A stretch of DNA of 64,000 bases from Acidobacteriota bacterium (GTDB lineage Bacteria > Acidobacteriota > Vicinamibacteria > Marinacidobacterales > Marinacidobacteraceae): the NCBI GenBank assembly GCA_022826825.1, contig JAJDUD010000064.1, forward strand, positions 1 to 64,000, in the 5' to 3' direction. The position numbers and the translations under genes were made by a program. How positions within the stretch are numbered: the first letter of the stretch is position 1; each line of letters begins with the position of its first letter. The notes under the pieces were generated by a model that did not search any database, was not told the DNA's origin, and worked only from the letters and a program-made list of their open reading frames with translations. Below, in pieces: positions 9,583 to 17,425 of this stretch.

Positions 9583-10491
9583 ATGGACACTCTCGCATCG
9601 GCAGCGCTGCCGCGGCCGGCGTGCACGATCGAGGTCCGGCTGGATGACGGGGTCGCCACGCCGGTGCGGCGCTTTGGAAAACCGGATGGTCCGCGCCTGC
9701 TGCTGAGCCACGGCAACGGACTCGCCATCGATCTCTACTACCCGTTCTGGTCACTCCTGCTGGAAGTTTTCGATCTTGTCCTGTTCGACCTCCGGAATCA
9801 TGGCCGGAACCCGGTGGGAGACATCGCCGGGCACACGATCCCTGCGTTCTGTCGGGACCTGGAAGCCGTCGGGCAGGCGGTGGACCGCGCCTTCGGCGCC
9901 CGGCCGCGGGCCGGCATCTTCCACTCCGTGTCGTGCCTGGCGAGCCTGCTGTCACCGTCGCTCGGCACCTCTTACGAAGCGCTCGTCCTTTTTGACCCTT
10001 CCCTTCACCCGACGGCCGCCGCGCAGTGGAGCTTTGATGCGGCCTGCCAACAGGCCGCCCAGCGGACCCGCATCCGCGCCGCCCGGTTCCGTACCGAAGA
10101 GGAGTTCATCGAGCTGATGCGCCCCCAGCCTGCTCTTTCGCGCGTGGTTCCCGGCGTCCTCCGCTGGATGGCGGGCGCCACGCTCCGCCCGGTTCCCGGG
10201 GGCGGATTCGAGCTTCGCTGTCCGCGCGAGCACGAGGCGGCGGTTATGGCCGCGCTCCCCGGGTTCGCACGGATGGTAGACCTCGACGCGCTTCCGATCC
10301 CTGTCAAGGTGATCGGGGCGGACCCTGCGCTGCAGCACTATTTCATTCCGCCGTGTAGCCCGATAGCCGCGGCGTCGGTGGACTACGAATTCCTGCCTGG
10401 CACGACGCACCTCGCGCAGCTCGAAAAGCCGGTGGAATGCGCGGCGCGGACGGTGGGGTTCCTGCGCCGGCAACGGTTCGTGCGTCGCTGA
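9583..10491 (+). CDS. Alpha/beta-hydrolase fold protein
   Basis: This is a predicted soluble hydrolase of 302 residues. The fold is indicated by the oxyanion-loop motif LLLSHGNGLA near residue 45, strand LVLFDLRNHG near 75, a nucleophile-elbow-like segment GIFHSVSCLA near 115, and a C-terminal GTTHLAQLEKP that can supply the catalytic His. The nucleophile elbow departs from G-x-S-x-G: the Ser is present but the flanking Gly residues are replaced. The frame is open back to 9472, but the extra N-terminal residues look non-coding, so I start at ATG 9583. The substrate cannot be read from sequence. It stands alone between gene-poor stretches and between two direct repeats. Confidence 0.75.
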   Translation: MDTLASAALPRPACTIEVRLDDGVATPVRRFGKPDGPRLLLSHGNGLAIDLYYPFWSLLLEVFDLVLFDLRNHGRNPVGDIAGHTIPAFCRDLEAVGQAVDRAFGARPRAGIFHSVSCLASLLSPSLGTSYEALVLFDPSLHPTAAAQWSFDAACQQAAQRTRIRAARFRTEEEFIELMRPQPALSRVVPGVLRWMAGATLRPVPGGGFELRCPREHEAAVMAALPGFARMVDLDALPIPVKVIGADPALQHYFIPPCSPIAAASVDYEFLPGTTHLAQLEKPVECAARTVGFLRRQRFVRR

Positions 10492-10829
10492 AGTAGGGCC
10501 GACCAAACCCGCCCGTGCGGACTGCGAATCCGGGTTTGCCACAGGACAGCCGCGTCGGAAGAGCGTGGCTGCGGGCGATACGACATCAACAACCTCTACG
10601 ACAAGCCCAAGAAGAACATCTGGCTCCACCCCCTCCGAGGGAACTGGAAGGCCATCCTCAACCGATAGAGTCGACCCTCATACACCCACGAACGAACGAT
10701 TACGGGAACGGGGGAACGGGGGAACGGTTACCCGCGCCGGATGGCACTGTCGTGACTTGGCTAACGATCCCCGTTGGGATAGACGTGGGGCGGAGTTCCA
10801 TCTATTGGTTCCTATAGGACCTATTTCCA
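10492..10829. other. Intergenic region with a coding-like tail
   Basis: A start-less frame ends at the TAG near 10666-10668 with residues YDINNLYDKPKKNIWLHPL, which looks like the end of a lost gene. It is followed by the right copy of the 27-bp direct repeat, a short tandem run of GGGAACG-like units near 10703-10730, and the upstream region of the TonB-type receptor gene. Confidence 0.35.
10679..10705 (+). repeat. Right copy of the 27-bp direct repeat
   Basis: It matches 9091-9117 at about 23 of 27 positions in the same orientation and lies just downstream of the coding-like tail ending near 10668. Confidence 0.5.
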
Positions 10830-13733
10830 ATGACTTCCATGTTTCATTCGAATCCCTCCCTCTCCGCCACGCCGCCGGCGCGGCATCGCCTGCTCGCGGC
10901 GGCAGTGTTGAGCGCGTTCGTCGCCGCGCTCCCCGCACCCGGAGCCGCCCAGCCGACCGGCGGGGTGGACGGCGTGGTCCTCGACGCCACCGGGGGCGTG
11001 CTGCCGGGCGCCCGGGTGTCCCTCGTGCTTCCGGGACGCGGGGTCCGGCGCGAACAGACCGCCGGACCGTCGGGCCGGTTCGGGTTCCGAGGACTCGAGC
11101 CCGGCGCCTGGAGCATCACGGCGGCGCATCCCGGTTTCGACGACTCTCCACTCGCCGAAGTCGTGGTAGACGCGGGATCGGTCGTCGAAATCAGGCTGCA
11201 ACTGGCCCTCGCCGGGATCACCGAGAGCGTCGCGGCGGTCTCCCGCCGCCTCCTCGACCTGCGCGGCAGCGGGGTTCGGGAAACCCTCGACCGGCCGCTC
11301 CTCGAGGATCTGCCCAATACGCGCGACCTCTGGACGGTGCTGGAGCAGACGCCGGGAATCATGATGTCCAAGATCAACGTGGGCGGGGCCGAGAGCGGCC
11401 AGCAGTCCCTGTTCTCGGCGGCGGGCTCGGCGTGGACGCAGAACCAGTACTACCTGAACGGCGTGAACGTGACGGACCCCGCGGCGATGGGGGCCAGCAT
11501 CGCCTACTACTCCTTCGACAGCTTCGAAGAGGTCGAAGTGTCCACGGCGGGACACCGCGCGGAAATCCAGACTCCGGGCGTCTTCCTGAACATCGTCACC
11601 CGGCGAGGCACGAACCGGTTCGCCGGCAGCGGCGCCTTCTTCTACGAACACGAGCGCTTCCAGGCGCAGAATCTCGACGACGCGCTGCGCGCCCGGGGCG
11701 TGGGACAGGCCAACCGCCTCAAGTCGCTCCTCGACGGAAGCGCGGAACTCGGCGGCCCCCTGCGCCGCGATCGCGCCTGGTTCTATCTCAACGTCTCCCG
11801 GTTCCGGGTCGAACCGTTCCTGCCGGGGTTCTTCTTCGAGGGTGGCGAACCCGGCGTGGACCTCACCGAACTGAACAACGTGCTGGCCCGCGGCAGTGTG
11901 CGGGTGGCCGACGGACACGAGATCGGGCTTTTTTTCTACCAGAACGCCAAGTACCGGCCCTACCGGGGGGCGAGCCTCTTCCGGCCCCGGCCCGAGACGA
12001 CCTTCCACCAGGACTCGACCACCACGCTCGGACAGATCTCCTGGTCCGGCGTGTTCGGCGAGTCGCTGCTCGTGGAGGCGCGCGCGAGCCGTCTGGATCT
12101 CTACTTCCCCTACGGACAGCAACCCGACCGGGAGCCCGGGATTTCCCGCTGGGAGTTGAACACCGGCATCTGGTACGGGGGTTCGGGGACGAACACCATC
12201 TACGAGCGGGACCGCTGGCAGGGAAGCGCTACGGCCTCGCTCTTTCGGGACGGGCTCTTCGGGGGCACGAACGAGTTCAAACTGGGCATCGAGACCACCG
12301 TGAACCCGGGCCGCACCACCCACGACCTGCACGGGGGCATCGTCTACATCCACGATCGGGTTCGCCCCATCGAGGTCACGCTCTACAACGACCCGGTAGC
12401 GGTCCGGAACTTCACCCGGAACGTCGGACTCTTCGTCCAGGACAGCCTCGTTCGCGGGCGGCTGGTCCTGGAGCTCGGGCTCCGCGCCGATTGGTGGGGA
12501 GCCGGTTACCCGGACCAGGAGAACGCCCCGGGGGCCTGGGATGAGGCGTTCCGCGGCTTCGGAATTCCCCGGCAGGTGACCGGTGAACCGTCCCTGGTGT
12601 CCTGGCTGGGGGTGGCTCCCCGCTTCGGCGTCAACTACCGGCTCACCGAGGACGGCAGCACGCAGGTCCGGTTCAGCGCGGGGCGTTACCTCCACCAGTT
12701 GGGACTGAGCGTTCCCGGCTACGGAAACCCCAACGCCCGGGCTTCCGCGAGGTTCCGCTTCGACGACCGGAACTTCAACAGCCTGGTGGACGCGGGAGAG
12801 GTGGACTTTTCCCGGCCGCTCCGAGTCTTCATTCCCGTGAGGAACGAGGTGGATCCGGACCTCCGGCAACCCTTCACCGACGAACTGACCCTGGGCATCC
12901 ATCGCGAGGTTCCCTGGGGGATCACCCTTGGACTCACCGGCATCCTGCGCCGTGAGAAGAACCTCCTCGAGGACACGGATGTCGGGGTCCCGGCAACTGC
13001 CTGGCGCCCGGTTCCTCACCTCGATCCGGGGCGCGACTTCGTGCGTGGCAGTGAGGACGACGTCCCGATCGACCTCTGGCTCCAGGATCCCGCGACGCTC
13101 GGGCAGAGCCGCTTCCGGTTGTACAACCCGGGAATCGGGTCCAGCTACCAGGGCCTCATCCTGGAAGCGCGAAAGCGGTACGCGGCGGGCTGGCAACTGC
13201 TGGCCTCGGTCACCGTGAGCCGTTCGATCGGCTGGTTGCCGGGTCCGGGCGACCAGATCGACGAGGCCACCGGATTCCCGGGCCCGCTCCTGAACAACCC
13301 GAACCACGGGGACCTCCACGAGGGCCCGACGTTCTGGGATCGCCCGTTCATTGCCCGGGTATCGGGAAGCTATCGCCTGCCCTGGGGCTTCGCGGCGGCG
13401 GGTTCCTTCCGGGCGCATTCCGGCTGGCCCAACTACCGGTCCGTCATCTTCACCGAGACGCTGGGGGGCGAGCGACTTCCCCAGGGCAGCACCGAGGTCA
13501 TCGTGGAGCCGCCGGGCGCCGCCCGGTCGCCAGCCGTCCCGCTGCTGGATCTACGCCTCGATCACCGGCTGGAACTTCCCGGAGACGCCGAGTTCTCAAC
13601 CTACCTGGACGTCTTCAACGCGCTGAACCTGAACAACGTGGTGGGCGAGGGGTCCCGCGACGATTCGTTCGGGGCGGTGGTGGGCATCCTCCCGCCGCGG
13701 GTCGCGCGGGTGGGGGTGCGGCTGCGGTTCTGA
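10830..13733 (+). CDS. TonB-dependent-type outer-membrane receptor with N-terminal carboxypeptidase-regulatory domain
   Basis: This is a 967-residue outer-membrane protein. A signal peptide ends near residue 40 (PGAAQPTGG). A carboxypeptidase-regulatory-like Ig fold follows (GVVLDATGGVLPGARVSL), then a plug-like region (LEDLPNTRDLWTVLEQTPG), then a long beta-barrel region rich in aromatic residues that ends in RVGVRLRF, the terminal-Phe signature expected of barrels. This architecture (Oar-like) is typical of Acidobacteriota, where such receptors are numerous. It resembles the protein at 60730-63612 in layout and length. No recognisable TonB box was found, so substrate and energisation are unknown. 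It converges on the minus-strand GWxTD gene. Confidence 0.9.
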   Translation: MTSMFHSNPSLSATPPARHRLLAAAVLSAFVAALPAPGAAQPTGGVDGVVLDATGGVLPGARVSLVLPGRGVRREQTAGPSGRFGFRGLEPGAWSITAAHPGFDDSPLAEVVVDAGSVVEIRLQLALAGITESVAAVSRRLLDLRGSGVRETLDRPLLEDLPNTRDLWTVLEQTPGIMMSKINVGGAESGQQSLFSAAGSAWTQNQYYLNGVNVTDPAAMGASIAYYSFDSFEEVEVSTAGHRAEIQTPGVFLNIVTRRGTNRFAGSGAFFYEHERFQAQNLDDALRARGVGQANRLKSLLDGSAELGGPLRRDRAWFYLNVSRFRVEPFLPGFFFEGGEPGVDLTELNNVLARGSVRVADGHEIGLFFYQNAKYRPYRGASLFRPRPETTFHQDSTTTLGQISWSGVFGESLLVEARASRLDLYFPYGQQPDREPGISRWELNTGIWYGGSGTNTIYERDRWQGSATASLFRDGLFGGTNEFKLGIETTVNPGRTTHDLHGGIVYIHDRVRPIEVTLYNDPVAVRNFTRNVGLFVQDSLVRGRLVLELGLRADWWGAGYPDQENAPGAWDEAFRGFGIPRQVTGEPSLVSWLGVAPRFGVNYRLTEDGSTQVRFSAGRYLHQLGLSVPGYGNPNARASARFRFDDRNFNSLVDAGEVDFSRPLRVFIPVRNEVDPDLRQPFTDELTLGIHREVPWGITLGLTGILRREKNLLEDTDVGVPATAWRPVPHLDPGRDFVRGSEDDVPIDLWLQDPATLGQSRFRLYNPGIGSSYQGLILEARKRYAAGWQLLASVTVSRSIGWLPGPGDQIDEATGFPGPLLNNPNHGDLHEGPTFWDRPFIARVSGSYRLPWGFAAAGSFRAHSGWPNYRSVIFTETLGGERLPQGSTEVIVEPPGAARSPAVPLLDLRLDHRLELPGDAEFSTYLDVFNALNLNNVVGEGSRDDSFGAVVGILPPRVARVGVRLRF

Positions 13734-13734
13734 G

Positions 13735-13751
13735 CGGGGCGTACCGCCCCG
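13735..13751. terminator. Hairpin after the TonB-type receptor gene
   Basis: A 7-bp perfect stem CGGGGCG/CGCCCCG with a TAC loop begins at the receptor stop codon. There is no T-tract, so it may be a weak or Rho-assisted terminator. Confidence 0.4.
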
Positions 13752-13778
13752 TCCTGGGAGGAGTGGCGTCATGCCGCC

Positions 13779-13835
13779 GCGGGCCGGTGGCCCGCTGTGC
13801 CGGCCGGAGGCCGGCGTTCCAAGCCGGCGGCGCCG
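13779..13835 (-). repeat. REP-like family 2 repeat (two adjacent hairpins)
   Basis: Hairpin one is GCGGGCC-GGT-GGCCCGC and hairpin two is GCCGGCC-GGA-GGCCGGC, followed by GTTCCAAGCCGG. The same two-hairpin order recurs at 42712 and 60349. It lies between convergent genes. Confidence 0.75.
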
Positions 13836-13842
13836 TTCGGGC

Positions 13843-15993
13843 TTAACGGGGAGGAGGCGGCGCGCTGATCTCGGCGAGGCGCTCCCGGAGGAAGGGCTGC
13901 TCGGGATTCATCTCCAGCGAGCGTTGGAACGTGGCGCGCGCCTCGTCGAGGCGTCCGACCTGGGCGTAGGCGTCGCCGAGCACGTTCAGCAGCCCGAATC
14001 CCGGCGTGCGCAGCGAAAGGGCGCGTTCGAGGTGGGTCACGCTCTCCTCGAAGCGGTTCTGGAAGTAGCGGACGAAACCGATCCCGCTGGCCACCTCGAA
14101 GACCTCGGGGAACTGTTCGACCATGGGCTCGAGGAGCGCTGCCGCGTCCGCCACCCGGCTCGTTTGGATGTACCCATGGGCGAGCTTCCAGCGCGCGGCG
14201 GGCAACTGCGGATTGCCGGACGCCACCGCCGCTTCGTACTCGCGAAGCGCGTCCTCGAAGCGTGACAGCGTCAGGTACTGGTCGCCGCGCACCAACGGGA
14301 GGAGCCCCGGAGTCTCCGGATTGAAGCCCCGGCGATACACGAAAGCGGCACGCGGGACACCGGCGCGCGGGGACACCTGGATCCGGCGGTCACGCTGGTC
14401 CAGCAGGGCGCCGTCCGCGTCTTCGAGCCGGGCCCGCAGCCAGTAGCTTCCACCGACCCCAAGGTCCAGCGGCATACGGGCGAGAACGGCTCCCGGCGGG
14501 GGCACGGCCGCGGTCAGCTCGGCGAGGGGCTCTCCCTCCGGGCTGCCCGAAACGTCGGCGAGCAACTGGAACCGCAGCTGCTGGTCCTCGCCGGGATCCA
14601 TCACGTGCGCGAAGGCGTGGAGCACGTTCCCAAGCGCGAAGAGGCCGTCGGCGGCCGGCTGGATGCGAACGCTCCCCACCTGGAACGTGCGGATCGCGTC
14701 GGGGCTGGGCGCCTCCATCAGATCGGTGCCGTCGAACCCGGCGACGATGCCCGCGAGCCGGGGCGAGCCGGCCTCGCTCAGGCCGGTGGTGTCGATCTCC
14801 GTCTCGAGCACGGTGAACTGTTGGGCCGCGCGGTTGCGGACGATCACGCTGAACTCGTACTGCCCGGGCAGCAGGGGGACGCTGTCCTGGTACGCGAAGG
14901 GCGACGCCTGGACGTCCCGGACCTGTGCCGGCGTGAGTTCAAGGTAGGCGGGGCGGTCGATCGCCAGCACCACCACGTCATCCTCGTTCACCGCCTCGAC
15001 CGAGATGTCGAGGGTCGTATAGAAGGATGTCTGGTCCTCGTCGGTCTCGAGCGTGAAATTCTGCGGGTCGATCTCGACGCTGAAGTGGACGAACGGCGTG
15101 CCCGAGGGGCCTCCGGTGATTCCGAAGACCCCGCGGCTCGGCACAAAGTTGAACGAGTAGTCGGCCGAGACCCGGTCCCGGTAGCGGAGCCAGGCGTCGG
15201 CGTAGTCGGTGCGGATCGCCCGGCGCGGCGAGTCCTCGACGCGCGCAATCAGGAGATCGCTCCCCAGCGAGGCCCGACCCGAGGTCCAGTCGCCCGGCTC
15301 CGACGGATCGAAGGAGAGCGAAGCGTTCGCGAGTTCGGCGTCGATGCGCTGGAGGGTTTCGTACGCCTGGACGTTTCCTTCGGGGCCGGGACCCTGCGTG
15401 TACTGCCCCCTCACCAGTGACTGGGGCCCGTCCACGACCGGGTGATACAGCCGGTACTCCCCGATGTCGTGACGCTTGAAGAAGACGAGATAGAAGAACG
15501 ACGGCAGCCCCTTCTGTACGTCTCCCTGATAGAACCAGAGTTCGGACGACACGACCTCGTTGTAGCCGTCGAAGGAATGCCGCTCCCGCGGCTCGCCGAG
15601 GAGGATGTAGTAGCGGCCGCGATCGGTCCGCCAGCCCTCCCGGAAGGTGTCCCGGCCCAGGTACTTGTTGGCGTATTCGATCCGGGCGTAGTGCTCGTCC
15701 CGGAACTCGTTCGCCGGCGTGGCCGGGTACGGATCGCGTTTTTCCCAGAACACCTCGATGAAGCGGGTCCGCTCCTCGAGGGTCTCGAGGCTGAGGAAGA
15801 CGTCCTCCTCCCGATCGGTGATGATGTAGACCACGTCTTCCTCGAGCCACTTGCGGTGGTCCTCGCGCAGCCGCTCGAGCTGCTCGCCACGGCTGAGTTC
15901 TTCCTGGGCGGCCATCGCCACCGCCGGCCCCATCGTGAAGAAAAAGGCGAGCAGAGCCGCTAGCCGGGCCTTGTGTTGCACTGTCCGGGCCAT
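13843..15993 (-). CDS. GWxTD domain-containing secreted protein with C-terminal TPR
   Basis: This 716-residue protein has a signal peptide (LAALLAFFFTMGPAVAMAAQ). An N-terminal region (DHRKWLEEDVVYIITDREE) leads to the GWxTD core with GWRTDRGRYYILLG and ELWFY. Next come beta-rich segments, and a C-terminal set of TPR-like helices (about residues 590-710) ends EISAPPPPR. The GWxTD family is common in Acidobacteriota and relatives but its biochemical role is not established. I start at ATG 15993 because this ATG shares its A with the TGA stop of the upstream regulator (TGATG), a classic translational-coupling arrangement. It is the last gene of the kinase-regulator operon, so its expression is tied to that two-component system. 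Confidence 0.9.
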   Translation of the reverse strand: MARTVQHKARLAALLAFFFTMGPAVAMAAQEELSRGEQLERLREDHRKWLEEDVVYIITDREEDVFLSLETLEERTRFIEVFWEKRDPYPATPANEFRDEHYARIEYANKYLGRDTFREGWRTDRGRYYILLGEPRERHSFDGYNEVVSSELWFYQGDVQKGLPSFFYLVFFKRHDIGEYRLYHPVVDGPQSLVRGQYTQGPGPEGNVQAYETLQRIDAELANASLSFDPSEPGDWTSGRASLGSDLLIARVEDSPRRAIRTDYADAWLRYRDRVSADYSFNFVPSRGVFGITGGPSGTPFVHFSVEIDPQNFTLETDEDQTSFYTTLDISVEAVNEDDVVVLAIDRPAYLELTPAQVRDVQASPFAYQDSVPLLPGQYEFSVIVRNRAAQQFTVLETEIDTTGLSEAGSPRLAGIVAGFDGTDLMEAPSPDAIRTFQVGSVRIQPAADGLFALGNVLHAFAHVMDPGEDQQLRFQLLADVSGSPEGEPLAELTAAVPPPGAVLARMPLDLGVGGSYWLRARLEDADGALLDQRDRRIQVSPRAGVPRAAFVYRRGFNPETPGLLPLVRGDQYLTLSRFEDALREYEAAVASGNPQLPAARWKLAHGYIQTSRVADAAALLEPMVEQFPEVFEVASGIGFVRYFQNRFEESVTHLERALSLRTPGFGLLNVLGDAYAQVGRLDEARATFQRSLEMNPEQPFLRERLAEISAPPPPR

Positions 15994-17423
15994 CACTGGG
16001 CCTCGTGAAGAACGGAGGCGAACGTTTCCGGAGGGCGCCGGCTGAACCGGATACCGTGGCGTTTGAGCATCTCGTTCAGGGTCGTGGGTTTGAGACCGAG
16101 TACCTCGGCAGCGCGCTTCTGAACGCCGCCGACCCGGTCGAGGGTTTCGAGGAGGAGCTGCCGTTCCACCTCGGAAATGTACTCCCGCAGCGTAACTCCG
16201 TCCTCCAGTGGCGGAACCGAGGCAACCGAGGCCCGCGATGTCCGGCTCCGTACCGCATCCGGCAGCAGCGATACATCGATGTCGTTGTCCGGCGTCAGCA
16301 CCACCGCCCGCTCGACCGCGTTTTCGAGCTGACGCACGTTCCCGGGCCACGGACAGTCGAGCAGGGCCTGCATGGCGTCGGCGGAGAAAGAGAGCTGGTT
16401 CTTCCCGTTCTCGCCCCCGTACTTCCTCAGGAAGTGCTGAGTGAGCGCAGGGATGTCCTCCCGGCGATCCCGCAGCGGCGGGAGGTGGATGCCGATGACA
16501 TCGAGCCGGAAATAGAGATCCTCGCGGAACTTGCCCTGGTCGGCCAGCCGCTTCAGGTCGGTGTTGGTGGCGGCGATGACCCGGACGTCCACCTTGATGG
16601 TCTCGACCCCGCCAAGGTTCATGAACTCCTTCTCCTGAATCACCCGGAGCAGCTTCGCCTGGGTGTCCACGTGGACGGTGCCGATCTCGTCGAAGAAGAT
16701 GCTGCCGCCGTCGGCAATCTCGAAGAGGCCCTTCTTGGGCGCCACCGCGCCGGTGAAGGCTCCCTTGAGGTGGCCGAAGAGGTTGCTCTCCAGGAGCTCG
16801 GGCGGAAGGCTCCCCGAGTGGACGGTGACGAACGGGCGCTTCTTGCGCGGACTGAGGCGGTGGATCGCTTTCGCCACCAACTCCTTCCCGGTGCCGCTCT
16901 CGCCGGTGATCAGCACGTTGGACCTGGAGCCGGCGACCTGCTCGATGAGCGCGTACACCTCCTGCATGCGCGGTGACTTCCCGACCAGTTCGTCGAACCG
17001 CTCACGGCGGACCAGTTGCTCCCTGAGCGAACGGTTCTCGCGCGCGAGCCGTCGCTGGCGCACGCCGTTCCCGACGAGGTTGAGGACCTCGTCGTTCTTG
17101 AACGGCTTGGTCAGATAGTCGAACGCGCCGCACTTGATCGCCGTTACCGCGGTCTCCACCGAGGCGAAGGCGGTGAGCATGACGACCGTGATCTCCGGAT
17201 CGATCTCCCGGAGACGCTCCAGGACCTTGAGCCCGGAGATGTCCGGGAGCATCACGTCCACCACGGCCAGATCGATCGGTTCCCGATCCACGATCCGAAT
17301 CCCCTGTTCGCCGTTCTCGGCGAGCCGGACCGAATAGCCGGCCTGACGCAGCAACGCCTCGAGGATCTCCCGCATCACCTGCTCGTCGTCCACGACCAGG
17401 ATGGTCCCGCGGTTTCGACTCAT
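15993..17423 (-). CDS. Sigma-54-dependent response regulator (NtrC family)
   Basis: This 476-residue transcription activator has three parts. A receiver domain covers about residues 7-120 with acidic pocket D12-D13, phospho-acceptor D56 (LAVVDVMLPD) and Lys in LTKPF. A AAA+ domain follows with Walker A GESGTGKE, the sigma-54 contact loop GAFTGA and Walker B IFFDEIG. A C-terminal Fis-type helix-turn-helix sits in RAAEVLGLKPTTLNEMLKRH. It should activate sigma-54 promoters when phosphorylated by the kinase encoded immediately upstream. The two genes are separated by only 2 nt, and the stop overlaps the next gene's start. Confidence 0.96.
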   Translation of the reverse strand: MSRNRGTILVVDDEQVMREILEALLRQAGYSVRLAENGEQGIRIVDREPIDLAVVDVMLPDISGLKVLERLREIDPEITVVMLTAFASVETAVTAIKCGAFDYLTKPFKNDEVLNLVGNGVRQRRLARENRSLREQLVRRERFDELVGKSPRMQEVYALIEQVAGSRSNVLITGESGTGKELVAKAIHRLSPRKKRPFVTVHSGSLPPELLESNLFGHLKGAFTGAVAPKKGLFEIADGGSIFFDEIGTVHVDTQAKLLRVIQEKEFMNLGGVETIKVDVRVIAATNTDLKRLADQGKFREDLYFRLDVIGIHLPPLRDRREDIPALTQHFLRKYGGENGKNQLSFSADAMQALLDCPWPGNVRQLENAVERAVVLTPDNDIDVSLLPDAVRSRTSRASVASVPPLEDGVTLREYISEVERQLLLETLDRVGGVQKRAAEVLGLKPTTLNEMLKRHGIRFSRRPPETFASVLHEAQ

Positions 17424-17425
17424 GG

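Noticed and set aside
15994-16350. N-terminal extension of the GWxTD protein
   Set aside because: The extra residues overlap the end of the NtrC-type gene and are Arg/Ala-rich; ATG 15993 gives a clean signal peptide and an overlap with the regulator stop.
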